Assembly (NCBI GenBank): GCA_963771545.1
Contig: CAVYTX010000005.1
Coordinates: 186,001-250,000 of the forward strand
DNA: 64,000 nt
From: CAKZLS01 sp963771545
GTDB lineage: Bacteria > Pseudomonadota > Alphaproteobacteria > Rhodospirillales > Defluviicoccaceae
Direction of reading: 5' to 3'
Shown here: one piece after another, positions 1 through 8,977 of the stretch
Numbering within the stretch: position 1 is the first letter of the stretch
How the letters are laid out: each line of letters begins with the position of its first letter
Notes under the pieces: model-generated
Database searches by the model: none
Told to the model about the DNA's origin: nothing
Seen by the model: only the letters and a program-made list of their open reading frames with translations
Made by a program: the position numbers and the translations under genes

Positions 1-78
1 GTAAACAACATGATGAGCCAAGGGGCTTGTCTGGTCGACGGCTCTGGAGTCGTAACTCTTCGTTGCCTCGAAGGCTAA
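1..78 (+). CDS. C-terminal end of an upstream phage gene (partial)
   Basis: The first 75 bases are open in frame 1 and end in TAA at 76-78, followed 14 bases later by the next gene and its ribosome site. Only 25 residues are visible, ending TLRCLEG. It is the right place for the tail of another virion gene, but nothing in the fragment identifies a family. It could be a chance open stretch. Confidence 0.35.
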   Translation, partial: VNNMMSQGACLVDGSGVVTLRCLEG

Positions 79-92
79 TAAGGAACGCACCA

Positions 93-365
93 ATGGCATA
101 TAACCCAAAAAATCTTAGCGTGCTAGCGTACGCAAACGGCTTTACACTTTGGCATTACTCTACAGTCGACGCCTCGACAGACACGGATACAGCAGGATAT
201 TTCAATAGCGCTGCAGATATGCTCCGTGTGGGCGATATGATTTTGGCCAATGTAGACACTGATAGCGCCAATCCCGGTGCCGGTATCTTCCTCGTAAATT
301 ACAATGAGGGCAGCGTTGTCGACATCGCAAACCTTACACAGGTTGGTTCCTCGGATTCCGACTAA
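93..365 (+). CDS. Small phage structural-type protein of unknown role
   Basis: The 90-residue product begins MAYNPKNLSVLAYANGF and contains HYSTVDA and AADMLRVGDMI. This short form resembles small proteins found in podovirus virion clusters of alphaproteobacteria; that is from memory and not checked. The ATG at 93 is preferred over the upstream in-frame start at 27 because AGGA lies 8 bases before it and because the upstream part overlaps the preceding gene. No signal peptide or membrane segment is seen. It lies just before the tail tubular genes, so a virion or head-tail role is an inference. Confidence 0.6.
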   Translation: MAYNPKNLSVLAYANGFTLWHYSTVDASTDTDTAGYFNSAADMLRVGDMILANVDTDSANPGAGIFLVNYNEGSVVDIANLTQVGSSDSD

Positions 366-385
366 ATATCTCTAGGCTTGCGACG

Positions 386-420
386 GGCGCCTCCGTTAAT
401 GCTAAAATCACGGAGGCGCC
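386..420. terminator. Perfect 11-bp inverted repeat after first phage gene
   Basis: GGCGCCTCCGT at 386-396 is matched exactly by its reverse complement at 410-420, leaving a 13-base loop. It sits 20 bases past a stop codon in an otherwise AT-rich gap, as a terminator or RNA-processing hairpin would. There is no T-run after it, so intrinsic termination is uncertain. The rest of the gap (421-571) is AT-rich without a recognisable gene. Confidence 0.5.
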
Positions 421-571
421 AAACGACACGCCGGCCAAAGAATTTATTTCAGACTAGTAAAATAATACAATAAATAAAACTAGTATAATTATTTATTGAT
501 ACAATTCTCAAAATTTCCACCCATTACACAAACATATTATTTTTTTGCTGCGCATACCAGGAGGCCTTTTT

Positions 572-1141
572 ATGGCTGTTGATAGCATTGATCTTTGTTC
601 GCGCGCACTGCTGAAAATTGGCGCGAGCAGCATCGCGTCCTTCGACGAGGGTACCGCGGAAGCGGAGGTTGCAGCTAGCCTCTATCCTGTTGTGCGGGAC
701 GCGATGCTTTCTTTGCATCCTTGGAACTTTGCGCTTACACGACAGATTTTAGCCAGACTGCTGGAAAAACCGACTTCTGATTTCTCCCATGCATTTCAGT
801 TGCCGCCACAGTGCCTGCGCGTGATTTCCGCGGGCACGGGCAACCGAAGTCGCGGGATCACCTATCGGATTGTCGGGCGGCGTTTATGCGCGAACGCCGA
901 GGACGTCATTCTGACCTATGTCGGCCGGCCAAATGAAAGCGACTTTCCACCCTTTTTTGATATGACCTTAATCGCGCGATTGGCGGCAGAGTTCTGCATC
1001 CCGCTAACGGACAGCACAAGTCGCTGGGAGGGGCTGCAAGAACTCGCCGAAAGAGAGCTGCGTCGCGCAAAATTGATCGATTCCCAGGAGGATACGGCGC
1101 CCCGATTTGAAGATTTCAGCTTGATTGAGGAACGACGATAA
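572..1141 (+). CDS. Tail tubular protein A-like (T7 gp11 type)
   Basis: This 189-residue protein has the head-tail connector pattern of T7-like tail tubular protein A: an N-terminal helix (SIDLCSRALLKIG), then RDAMLSLHPWNFALTR at about residues 42-57, the family's most recognisable stretch. In T7 the protein forms the ring joining portal and tail nozzle. The ATG at 572 is chosen because AGGAGG ends 7 bases before it; the longer frame from 545 has no such site. The stop overlaps the next start (TAATG), implying translational coupling with the tail tubular B gene. Length is close to the family norm. Confidence 0.8.
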   Translation: MAVDSIDLCSRALLKIGASSIASFDEGTAEAEVAASLYPVVRDAMLSLHPWNFALTRQILARLLEKPTSDFSHAFQLPPQCLRVISAGTGNRSRGITYRIVGRRLCANAEDVILTYVGRPNESDFPPFFDMTLIARLAAEFCIPLTDSTSRWEGLQELAERELRRAKLIDSQEDTAPRFEDFSLIEERR

Positions 1142-3040
1142 TGTCGCGGGTCCGCATCCACAAAACCAACTTCACAGCGGGCGAAGTATCACCGCGACTG
1201 CTGGGCCGCAGCGACCTCCGATCATACGAAAACGGCGCGGCAAAGCTTAGAAACGTATTTATCCATCCGACCGGCGGTTTGAGCAGACGATCGGGGTTGA
1301 GATATGTGGACGCCGCACGAGGGGACGGGCGCCTTATCTCCTTCGAGTTCAATACCGAACAGGTGTACCTGCTTGTTTTTACCGATCATAATGTCGATGT
1401 GTATCGGTCTGGCATCAGAATAACGGAGTTTGCGACTCCGTGGACCGAGGATCATTTGCGGCAAATCAATTGGACGCAAAGCGCGGACACATTGCTAGTG
1501 GTGCACCCTGAGATCTCACCCAAGAAAATCACTCGAGCCAGCGAATCCGAATGGCATGCTTCAGACTGGGTTTTTTCTGAGAAGAATGGCCGCATCCGTC
1601 AACCGTATCACAAGTTCGCGGAAGAAGACGTGACCCTTCAACCAAGCGGTACGTCGGGTCAAGTGACGATTACCGCCTCCACGAATGTTTTCCTCCCTGC
1701 TCATAGCGGCACCCGGTTTCGAATCGCCGATAAAGAAGTGATAGTAGATTCCGTACTGTCGCCAACAAAGATCAGGGTCAACGTAAAACAGAATCTTCTA
1801 AGCACCAACGTTACCAGGGACTGGGAAGAACAAGCTTTTTCACCCGTGCATGGTTGGCCTGTTTCGGTGACTTTTCATCAAGATCGGTTGGTCATTGGCG
1901 GATCGAGGGATTTGCCCAATCGCCTATGGCTATCGAAGTCGGCAGATTTGTTCAATTTTGATCTTGGCGAGGGATTGGACGACGAGGCAATTGAGTTCTC
2001 GATCCTTTCAGACCAAGTCAACGCAATCCGAGCGATCTTTTCTGGCCGTCACCTCCAGGTATTCACATCGGGAGCTGAGTGGATGGTAGCGGGTGTCCCG
2101 TTAACTCCCTCAAGCATAGAGCTCCACCGGCAGACTCCGTGTCGGCTCACCGGTAGACAGAATCGTACCGCCCCGGGATGTGGACGGTGCGACACTGTTC
2201 GTACCGAGAACCGGTGAGCAATTGCGAGAGTTCTTGTTTACGGATGTCGAGCAGGCATATCAGGCGACCGACCTTGCGGTTCTCGCTGAACACTTGATTG
2301 TTTCTCCTGTAGACATGGATTTTGACAAAGCCAATCGGCTCTTTCACGTCGTGATGGGCAATGGCACTCTCGCGACGCTAACGGTCTACCGGGCAGAGCA
2401 AGTGAGTGCCTGGACCCTCCAGGAAACAGCGGGGGCCTTTCGGGCCGTGGTGACGGTGGGCAACGAGACCTATGTATTGGTGGAGCGTGCAGGAAACGTG
2501 TCTGTTGAGGTCTTTGACAGCGGATTGAATCTCGACAGCGGATTGACGGGCAGTAGCCCTACTCCAAGAATTACTTGGAGCGGACTCGATCATCTCGAAG
2601 GGCAGACGGTAAAAATTGTGGCGGACGATGCCGTACAAACCGATGCCATGGTAGAAGATGGCGTCGTATCGATCGGAGAACCAGCAACATCCATTCAAGT
2701 AGGTCTCGGATACGCACACAATATCGAGCCCCTGCCGCCAACGGTTCCGAACGTCGGGGGAAGTCAGGGCCGCAAAATTCGTCCGATCGCAATTACTTTT
2801 CGTTTATGGGAGACTGCCGCGTTACACCTGGATACAGGACTTGGCCTTAAAGACGTACCATTTAAGCGTTTTGGCAATACCCTTCTTGACGCGCCACTAT
2901 CAGCTTTCAGCGGAGACAAGACCGTACGAGCCCTAGGCTGGCGTTCTGATGATACTTCCCCTCTTTGGCGCGTAGACCAGGATACTCCTCTGCCTTTTAC
3001 TCTCCTCTCCGTGTCAACCGAGATGAGCGTAAACGCTTAG
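1141..3040 (+). pseudogene. Tail tubular protein B-like (T7 gp12 type), split by +1 frameshift
   Basis: Two frames together make one nozzle protein of about 632 residues. Frame 1 reads from ATG 1141 to about codon 332 (…GAEWMVAGVPLTPSSIEL…), then turns to unrelated sequence and stops at 2217. Frame 2 picks up as RVGSPVDRIVPPRDVDGATL and runs to 3040. Removing one C from the CC at 2136-2138 (ACTCCGTG to ACTCGTG) restores HRQTRVGSPVDR. Everything else looks intact, so the lesion is recent or a sequencing error. In T7 this protein forms the tail nozzle below the TtpA ring. Family assignment is by order after TtpA and by the long beta-rich sequence with dispersed GGSRDLPNRLWLS-type motifs. Confidence 0.75.
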
Positions 3041-3222
3041 GCTATCACAAAACCGAGCGGTACGACGACAGTCCTACTGAATGCCAACGCTAGATAAGCC
3101 TCATTCAACAATCAAGATTCGGCAAAAGACGGCCGATGTAGAGCAAAAACCCCCTCGATCAAATCACCGAAGCTTGTGCACCCGTATACGGGTTGCAGTG
3201 CAAATAGGAGAGATTCACCGAA
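3041..3222. other. Short gap between tail and internal-virion genes
   Basis: There is no convincing gene in these 182 bases. The only functional element seen is the ribosome-binding site AGGAGA just upstream of the ATG at 3223. Confidence 0.4.
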
Positions 3223-3672
3223 ATGACTGCTGGTGGAACCGACGCAATTCTGTCGATGGCAATTCCCGCCATGAAGATGGGTTTGAGCGCCGCTCAGCAA
3301 TCCAATGAGCAGGCTGCACGCGATGCAGACTCGCGTTCCAAAATCGAACAGATCCAACAAGCCCAGAAACTTGACGCGCGTCGCAGACGCGAACAACTTA
3401 AGCACACGTTGGCCGCCCGGAGGGCCCGCTTTGGAGCACAGGGCATTTCTTCAAGTGGGTCCGCCGAGGCAGTTCTTGCGGGTTTGGCGACGGAGGCAGA
3501 GCGCCAAGATGCTGAGGAGCGCGCTCTTGCAAATACACGCATCAGCCGTATCTATGGCCAATCCTCGTACGCGAGACGGCGGAATCTGTTGGATTCATAT
3601 GGGTCTTTATCTCAGATGGCTGTTAGCCTCATGCAGAGACAACCTTCGCGCACCTCGCTCATCGGCTACTAG
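3223..3672 (+). CDS. Internal virion protein-like (T7 gp14 position)
   Basis: The 149-residue product starts with a short hydrophobic-glycine stretch (MTAGGTDAILSMAIPAMKMG) followed by a long charged, glutamine-rich helix (about residues 25-65) and a small-residue segment RFGAQGISSSGSAEAVL. This is the form of small podovirus internal virion proteins, which are ejected with the DNA. Position directly after tail tubular B matches T7 gene 14. The start has AGGAGA about 11 bases upstream. The large internal virion proteins and tail fibre that normally follow are absent; a terminator follows instead, so the virion operon is probably truncated. Function is inferred from order and composition. Confidence 0.6.
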   Translation: MTAGGTDAILSMAIPAMKMGLSAAQQSNEQAARDADSRSKIEQIQQAQKLDARRRREQLKHTLAARRARFGAQGISSSGSAEAVLAGLATEAERQDAEERALANTRISRIYGQSSYARRRNLLDSYGSLSQMAVSLMQRQPSRTSLIGY

Positions 3673-3700
3673 CAATTCCGCCGAATTCGCTCTCGTCAAA

Positions 3701-3744
3701 ACGGGCCGGCCTTCAATGGAACGGCCCGTTGTCCCTTTTTTTTT
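3701..3744 (+). terminator. Rho-independent terminator after virion genes
   Basis: The stem ACGGGCCG (3701-3708) pairs with CGGCCCGT (3722-3729), and a run of nine T bases follows at 3736-3744. It closes the virion gene run. The remaining stretch to 4007 is AT-rich and holds no recognised gene. Confidence 0.85.
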
Positions 3745-4007
3745 CAAGAGAGCAAGTAAGCGACGCATTTGAACCTCTGTTTAAAAACAAACACCATATG
3801 TCATAGAATGTCTCTGTGGGCGGATCTCGCCCCTTGCTTCAAATCAGTGCGAATCACAATTGCCTTCTAATTTTCTATTTATTCTTCACAACGTTACATT
3901 TTTACATAAGCCAATTCTTTAAACAAACGATGACGATTAATTTTATAAATATATTTTAACTGTTTCATTATATTTACTTGTTGTAACTAATACAGGGGGA
4001 CATTGTC

Positions 4008-4394
4008 ATGACACAAGAGGCGGACTTGGCACCTCTAATGCGGCGTTTGGGTGATGTTATCCAAGCAGTCGCTGTTTTGGCCATCGTCGGCTTAGCGGTA
4101 GCTGTCATCGATTTACGCGTCACCATTGTGCAGAACCAAAGTAAAATCAACGCCCAGGATCACATGTACACGCAACAATTTGTTGCGCTGAAAGAAAATC
4201 TCGAACTACAAATGAAGGTTCTTGAATCTATTGTAGAACGGGTAACCGCCGGTGGATTTGACGCAGCCCGAGGGCGGGCACTTGAAAAAGCAGTTGAGTC
4301 GTTAACAAAGCGAGTTGACGCGCAGGACGTTACGGTATCACAAACCTACCAGCTGCTATTCGATCAACTTTCTAACAAAAAACAAAAACATTAA
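4008..4394 (+). CDS. One-TM coiled-coil protein, holin-like by position
   Basis: The 128-residue protein has one strongly hydrophobic segment (about residues 17-36, VIQAVAVLAIVGLAVAVIDL) followed by a soluble, heptad-like helix rich in Q, E, K and L. A GGGGGA site lies shortly upstream of the ATG. In T7 the order is holin 17.5, small terminase 18, spanins 18.5/18.7, large terminase 19, and this gene sits at the holin position of the same order. Class II-type holins are usually shorter (60-100 residues), so a membrane-anchored spanin-like or structural role is also possible. Confidence 0.45.
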   Translation: MTQEADLAPLMRRLGDVIQAVAVLAIVGLAVAVIDLRVTIVQNQSKINAQDHMYTQQFVALKENLELQMKVLESIVERVTAGGFDAARGRALEKAVESLTKRVDAQDVTVSQTYQLLFDQLSNKKQKH

Positions 4395-4427
4395 ATTTGA
4401 TTGATCGAATTGCAGGAAAATACGGAC

Positions 4428-4763
4428 ATGAATGAAGAAGATAGCGCTGTCGCGAATGATAATGACCGATTAGAGGATTACCGTTGTCACTTAATTGAAC
4501 AAATCCCACTTCTTTTATTTAAAGCAACGAATGAATATCAAGATTTTGCTGCCGGACAAAAATCAGATGATGTAAAATCGTTTGCTGTGTATCAAGCCGC
4601 ATGTCGAGCTGCGCTGACTCACCTTCAACTTTTGATAAAGATTGCGGCATGGGCTCAACCGAGTATGGCTAAAGAGGCTTTGTCCGACGAAGACAATGAA
4701 CTCGATCAGCTCATTTTCGATGCGCGCTCGGCAGTTCAGGCTCGTTCAGAAAATGAATATTAA
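4428..4763 (+). CDS. Acidic small protein, candidate small terminase subunit
   Basis: This is a 111-residue, acidic, mostly helical protein (MNEEDSAVANDNDRLEDYR…). ATG 4428 is preferred to the in-frame TTG at 4401 because AGGAA lies about 10 bases upstream of it. There is no signal peptide or membrane span. Between a holin-like gene and the lipoprotein/terminase genes it occupies the place of T7 gene 18, the small packaging subunit. The sequence itself shows no helix-turn-helix that I can point to, so the assignment rests on order. Confidence 0.35.
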   Translation: MNEEDSAVANDNDRLEDYRCHLIEQIPLLLFKATNEYQDFAAGQKSDDVKSFAVYQAACRAALTHLQLLIKIAAWAQPSMAKEALSDEDNELDQLIFDARSAVQARSENEY

Positions 4764-4902
4764 ATAAAAGCACCAATAAAAAAATGAATTTGCAACAGGG
4801 TATCCGAATCACACAATAATAAGTTTTCTATTGTTATATTAGTGTTATTTTGATGCAACATAATTTACGATACGTATATATAAAGTTTATAGGAAAAAAT
4901 AT
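4764..4902. other. AT-rich gap in phage region
   Basis: These are 139 very AT-rich bases with no gene. They contain TATATAAAG-type stretches that could act as a promoter for the lipoprotein and terminase genes, but no clear -35/-10 pair can be chosen. Confidence 0.3.
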
Positions 4903-5331
4903 ATGTATACACTATTGTCTAAAATACTTTACGCTCAAATGGTTGGCCGGAAAAGACTTAATTTTAAGAGACTGGTGACTTTCTTGGTTCTCGCCTCCCT
5001 CATTTTTTCTGCCGCGGCCTGTTCGTCCGTGGAGAAGGCGCGAAAAGCTACGGATATCGTAATCGCTAACACAAGCAGCTTCAGTTTGGAGGCGTTGGTT
5101 CAGGCCGAGACTGAACGTCAGAGGATTCGAAAACTCCGCTGCCATAGTCCGTTCCTCACTCCCATGGCGATCAGTGGTGCCGCATTTCACCCAAGTCTCG
5201 GTCGCGCTTGGGTCGACGAACTGTTGAGGGATTGCCCGGAATATTCTGCGTTCATCGCGGACATAATTCTTCGCCGTGCGGAGAATGCCGGGATTGAGGC
5301 TCCGCGAGGAGTGAATGGGCACGCTGAATGA
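4903..5331 (+). CDS. Phage lipoprotein, possible spanin component
   Basis: The 142-residue precursor has a basic N-terminus, a hydrophobic core (FLVLASLIFSA) and a lipobox SAAAC with the acceptor cysteine at residue 40, so export and lipid attachment are predicted. The mature part is compact with a RKLRCHSPFL motif and a second cysteine pair. AGGAAA lies 6 bases before the ATG at 4903; an alternative ATG at 4939 gives a more standard signal peptide. Its stop overlaps the next start (ATGA). Upstream of the large terminase, T7-like phages encode the Rz/Rz1 spanins that disrupt the outer membrane, which makes a lysis role plausible. Confidence 0.55.
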   Translation: MYTLLSKILYAQMVGRKRLNFKRLVTFLVLASLIFSAAACSSVEKARKATDIVIANTSSFSLEALVQAETERQRIRKLRCHSPFLTPMAISGAAFHPSLGRAWVDELLRDCPEYSAFIADIILRRAENAGIEAPRGVNGHAE

Positions 5332-5477
5332 CTTGTTCGGCATTGACGGTCATCGGTCTCTTTGTGCTCGTGGTTGCGTTAGCTTCGGAAATCAATGCCC
5401 AGGATGCGAGTTCGAAACCTGATCTAGATCCATTTCGTCTTCACCGTTTCCACGCTGGCGGTCAGGATACGGAATAA
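5328..5477 (+). CDS. Very small secreted protein overlapping the lipoprotein gene
   Basis: A 49-codon gene starts with ATG inside the ATGA overlap with the upstream gene's TGA stop. The product begins MTCSALTVIGLFVLVVALAS and looks like a signal peptide with a likely cleavage after INA, leaving a mature peptide of about 25 residues rich in D, R and H. The 4-base overlap and clean signal peptide argue for real, coupled translation. Together with the preceding lipoprotein it could form a two-part lysis (spanin) unit; that is inference from overlap and position only. Confidence 0.5.
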   Translation: MTCSALTVIGLFVLVVALASEINAQDASSKPDLDPFRLHRFHAGGQDTE

Positions 5478-5499
5478 AAGAAAGTTACAAGGAAGAACG

Positions 5500-5559
5500 A
5501 TGAATGCGGCAAGCGTTCAGGTCATAGACAAACGGTATCAGAGGAAAATCTCCAAATGA
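5500..5559 (+). CDS. 19-residue leader ORF coupled to large terminase
   Basis: ATG at 5500 follows a good AGGAAG site and encodes 19 basic-rich residues (MNAASVQVIDKRYQRKISK). Its TGA overlaps the terminase ATG as ATGA (5556-5559). The arrangement suggests a translated leader that delivers ribosomes to the terminase start. It may have no function as a peptide. Confidence 0.35.
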   Translation: MNAASVQVIDKRYQRKISK

Positions 5560-7055
5560 ACCTGTTGGACTTTCCCGAGTTTGTTTGGATCTGGAACCGG
5601 CATCAGTGCTTGACGATGCCTGACCTGCACATTCGCATGGCTCGTTGGTTAAGCATGAGCTGGGCAGACGGAGATCGCGAGCTTGCATTGCTCGCTTTTC
5701 GGAACTCTGGAAAATCGACCCTGGTCGGTCTGTTTTCCGCGTGGTTGCTGCTTCAGGATTCCAACCTCAGAATGTTAGTGTTGGCGGCCGACTTCGCACT
5801 GGCGAAGAAAATGGCCCGAAACGTAAAACGGGTGATTGAACGCCACCCGTTGACCAGAAGACTTAAACCGCGGCGCACCGACCAGTGGGCCTCTGACCAA
5901 TTCACGGTCCGGAGGCTTTCCGAACTCCGGGATCCATCAATGCTGGCGAAGGGCATTGATGCGAATATTACCGGACTGCGCGCCGACGTCGTCATCTGTG
6001 ACGACGTGGAGGTGCCCAACACGTGCGACACCGCAGCCAAACGTCTAGATCTAAGGTCACGACTCAGAGAAATCGACTACGTACTCGTTCCTGGTGGCCT
6101 TCAACTTTACGTGGGGACCCCCCACAGCTATTACACCATATACGCGACAGAGGCACGCTCCGACGTGGAAGAGGAGCGGCCTTTCCTTGACGGGTTCAAG
6201 CGGCTTGAACTCCCGTTACTCGATGAAACCAAACGCAGTCAGTGGCCGGAACGCTTTTCCCTGAAGAAAATTGAGTCAATTCGTCTTAGGACTGGACCAT
6301 GCAAGTTCGATAGCCAGATGATGCTTCAGCCTCGAAATCCCGCTGAAGGCCGCCTCGATCCGGATCAGTTGAAGACCTATGATAGTGAACTGGTTTATTC
6401 CGAGGGCAATGGGGAAGCACGCCTGACCTTGAATGGTCGGCGGCTGGTGTCCGCCTCGTGTTGGTGGGATCCTTCCTATGGTTCGCCCGGAAAGGGAGAT
6501 TCGAGCGTTGTTGCCGCTGTTTTCACGGACGAAGACGGAGACTATTGGCTGCACGGGATCAGATACATCGAGCATGACCCGAAGCGCGCGAGCGAAGTCG
6601 ATGCAGCAACTCAACTGTGCCAACAGATTACCTCGTTTGTTCGTGATTTTTATCTGCCGGCCGTAAACCTCGAAACGAATGGACTGGGCAAGTTCCTCCC
6701 CGGCCTGCTGCGTCTACAATTGCGAGAGGCTGGTCTTGCCGTCCCGGTAATTGAGAAGACCGCAACGAAGAACAAGGATCTTCGTATTTTGGAAGCATTC
6801 GATGCTGTGTTAGCAGCCGACCGCCTACATGCGCATCGAAGCTGCTGGGGAGTACCGTTCATTTCGGAAATGCGCGAATGGCGGCCGGGGGGCAAGAACC
6901 GTGACGATGGATTGGATGCGGTCGCTGGTTGCCTATTAAGCGAACCTGTCAGGTTGCCTCGCGGACCGTGGCTGTCAGACAACAAATCGCGGGCTCGACC
7001 AACTTGGCGACCTGGTCTGGGGGTTGCCCGGGCAGATACCGAGTTTGTGCTTTAG
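5556..7055 (+). CDS. Phage terminase large subunit (T7 gp19 type)
   Basis: The 499-residue DNA packaging motor has an N-terminal ATPase with the Walker A-type FRNSGKST at 48-55 and Walker B VVICDDVE at 145-152, followed by the coupling segment YVGTPHS near 185. The C-terminal RNase H-like nuclease starts at WWDPSYG (about 303-309, metal-binding D305) and ends near DDGLDAVAG. This is the full set for cutting concatemeric DNA and pumping it into the prohead. An AGAGGA site and the coupled 19-residue leader precede it. The gene appears intact although the prophage around it is truncated; an insertion sequence begins 70 bases after the stop. Confidence 0.88.
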   Translation: MNLLDFPEFVWIWNRHQCLTMPDLHIRMARWLSMSWADGDRELALLAFRNSGKSTLVGLFSAWLLLQDSNLRMLVLAADFALAKKMARNVKRVIERHPLTRRLKPRRTDQWASDQFTVRRLSELRDPSMLAKGIDANITGLRADVVICDDVEVPNTCDTAAKRLDLRSRLREIDYVLVPGGLQLYVGTPHSYYTIYATEARSDVEEERPFLDGFKRLELPLLDETKRSQWPERFSLKKIESIRLRTGPCKFDSQMMLQPRNPAEGRLDPDQLKTYDSELVYSEGNGEARLTLNGRRLVSASCWWDPSYGSPGKGDSSVVAAVFTDEDGDYWLHGIRYIEHDPKRASEVDAATQLCQQITSFVRDFYLPAVNLETNGLGKFLPGLLRLQLREAGLAVPVIEKTATKNKDLRILEAFDAVLAADRLHAHRSCWGVPFISEMREWRPGGKNRDDGLDAVAGCLLSEPVRLPRGPWLSDNKSRARPTWRPGLGVARADTEFVL

Positions 7056-7128
7056 GTGGGGATCTCCAAGGCATCGACGAACTGCCATGTTCGAACCGCC
7101 CGGGAAGACCTCAAGACCAAGCGCCTAG

Positions 7129-8852
7129 CCCGGATATCTCACCGCAGGGGGTGCATCGGCCCCAAGAATCTGAGAAAGTCGTTTTGGCAAAATGCTTTAC
7201 CAGATTCCAGGACGGGGTCCGATGCAAACACAGTGTATCTCCGATCAACTCGATTTCGAAGCGTTTGATGGCCGTCGTGTGGTGGCGGGGTTTGACGGCG
7301 GTTTGGTGACGTCGGATGCGGGAGCGGTGCTGCTGCGCGAGACCGATCGGGCGATCGCCTTGATCGATCGGGTGGCGGCGTGCTTCACGGACGGGCGCCG
7401 GCAAGCGGACGTCGTGCATACGGTGCGCACGCTGGTCGGCCAGCGGATCATTGGCATCGCGCTCGGCTACGAGGACGTCAACGATCATGACACCTTGCGA
7501 TTCGATCCGGTTCTGGCGTTGTTTTCGGAGCGGCTGGACGCATGCCCGCAAGGGATGCGAAGCATCAAGCGCGAGGACTGCGCGCCATTGGCGGGCAAGA
7601 GCACGATCAATCGCTTGGAACATGCGCCCCGTGGCGATGGCGATCGCTACCACAAGATCGGCCACGACCCGGAGGCTTTGGAGGCGGTCCCGGTTGACGT
7701 GTTTCTCGACAGCCAGGACAAAACGCCGAGGGAGATCGTCATCGACCTCGACGCCACCGACGACCCTTTGCATGGACATCAAGAGGGCCGGTTCTTCCAC
7801 GGCTATTACGATTGCTACTGCTATCTGCCGCTGTACATCTTCTGTGGCCCGCATCTGTTGGCGGCGAAGCTGCGCCGCTCCAACATCGACGCCTCGGCCG
7901 GCGCCAAGGAGGAAGTGGCCCGCATCGTCGCCCACATCCGCCGCCGCTGGCCGCGGGTCAAGATCGTGCTCCGGGCCGACAGCGGCTTCGCCCGCGAGGC
8001 GTTGATGGCGTGGTGCGAGGCGAACCGCGTGGACTATGTCTTCGGCCTCGCCCGCAACAGCCGCCTCGTCGACGAACTCGCCATCGATCTCGCGTGGGCC
8101 GAAAGCGAATACGAAGCCACGGGGAAACCGGCCCGCCGGTTTAAGGATTTCTTCTACGCCACCCGCGACAGCTGGAGCCGTCGGCGCCGGGTGATCGGCA
8201 AGGCCGAGCACCTGGCCAAGGGCGCCAATCCCCGGTTCATCGTCACCTCGCTCAAACGCAAGGCCATCGACGCCAAGACCCTGTACGAGCGCCTCTACTG
8301 CGCCCGGGGCGACATGGAGAACCGCATCAAGGAGCAACAACTCGATCTCTTTGCCGACCGAACCTCGACGGCAACCCTGCGCGCCAATCAGCTCCGCCTC
8401 TGGTTCTCGTCGTTCGCCTATGTCCTGATCGAAGCGCTGCAGCGGATCGGTCTCGGCCACACCGAGTTCGCCACCGCCACCGCCGGCACCATCCGGCTCA
8501 AGCTCCTCAAGATCGGCGCCCGCGTCACCGTCTCGGTGCGCCGGAGCAAGATCGCTATGGCGTCGGCGTGTCCATACCAAGCCGAATTCGCCCTCGCCCA
8601 CGCCAGGCTGCGTGCCTCTCCCGGATAGCCGCAAAGCCCATCCCGTCGACCGTCAACAGCCGACACCCAAGCTGCGCCCTCATAAACTCGTCATCGGCGC
8701 ACCAAACAGAAGCGCACAACTGACGCACGAAAACGCCCGGCCCGCCGCCGACAAAGACCGCGCCACCCAATTTCAACGGCGCAAACCACCATCAACAACC
8801 ACAGTTTACCCGAAAATACCTACCTCATGACCCCTACGGTGAGATATCCAGG
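7129..8852 (+). mobile_element. IS1380-family insertion sequence
   Basis: This is a 1.72-kb element carrying one transposase. The terminal inverted repeats are CCCGGATATCTCACC on the left and its near-copy (one mismatch) on the right at 8839-8852. It is flanked by CTAG at 7125-7128 and 8853-8856, consistent with a 4-bp target duplication, although CTAG is itself palindromic. The left end also has an internal inverted repeat (GTGCATCGGCCCC … GGGGTCCGATGC) just before the transposase start, which may block read-through translation. The right CTAG is shared with the neighbouring MITE. Confidence 0.85.
7222..8628 (+). CDS. IS1380-family transposase
   Basis: The 468-residue DDE transposase has the family N-terminus (VVAGFDGGLVTSDAGAVLL), a second catalytic-type aspartate in LRADSGFAREALM, and the YxxR-E-K-like region ARGDMENRIKEQQLDLFADR near the C-terminus. 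It catalyses cut-and-paste movement of the element. The ATG at 7222 (MQTQCISDQLDFE) matches family starts better than the in-frame ATG at 7192, which lies inside the left-end hairpin. No frameshift or internal stop is seen, so this copy may be active and able to mobilise the adjacent MITE. Confidence 0.88.
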   Translation: MQTQCISDQLDFEAFDGRRVVAGFDGGLVTSDAGAVLLRETDRAIALIDRVAACFTDGRRQADVVHTVRTLVGQRIIGIALGYEDVNDHDTLRFDPVLALFSERLDACPQGMRSIKREDCAPLAGKSTINRLEHAPRGDGDRYHKIGHDPEALEAVPVDVFLDSQDKTPREIVIDLDATDDPLHGHQEGRFFHGYYDCYCYLPLYIFCGPHLLAAKLRRSNIDASAGAKEEVARIVAHIRRRWPRVKIVLRADSGFAREALMAWCEANRVDYVFGLARNSRLVDELAIDLAWAESEYEATGKPARRFKDFFYATRDSWSRRRRVIGKAEHLAKGANPRFIVTSLKRKAIDAKTLYERLYCARGDMENRIKEQQLDLFADRTSTATLRANQLRLWFSSFAYVLIEALQRIGLGHTEFATATAGTIRLKLLKIGARVTVSVRRSKIAMASACPYQAEFALAHARLRASPG

Positions 8853-8856
8853 CTAG

Positions 8857-8977
8857 CCCGGATATCTCACGGTATGGGGTGCATCGGCCCCAGGAATCTA
8901 GTAAAGTTCTTTTGCAACAAAGCATTAGAAGATTTTGGAACGGGGTCCGATGCACCCCATACCGTGAGATATCCGGG
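8857..8977. mobile_element. MITE related to the IS1380 element, abutting atpC
   Basis: Including the flanking CTAGs, 8853-8887 and 8947-8981 form a perfect 35-bp inverted repeat around a 59-bp core. The core closely resembles the left end of the neighbouring IS (GAATCT, AAAG, TTTTG, GGGGTCCGATGC in the same order as 7160-7224), so the MITE appears derived from that end. It has no coding capacity. Its right CTAG (8978-8981) provides the atpC stop codon (TAG on the minus strand). Confidence 0.85.

Noticed and set aside
2130..2220. Programmed frameshift in the tail tubular B gene
   Set aside because: No slippery heptamer or stimulatory structure was seen, tail tubular B is not known to be frameshifted, and similar +1 errors occur elsewhere in the window.
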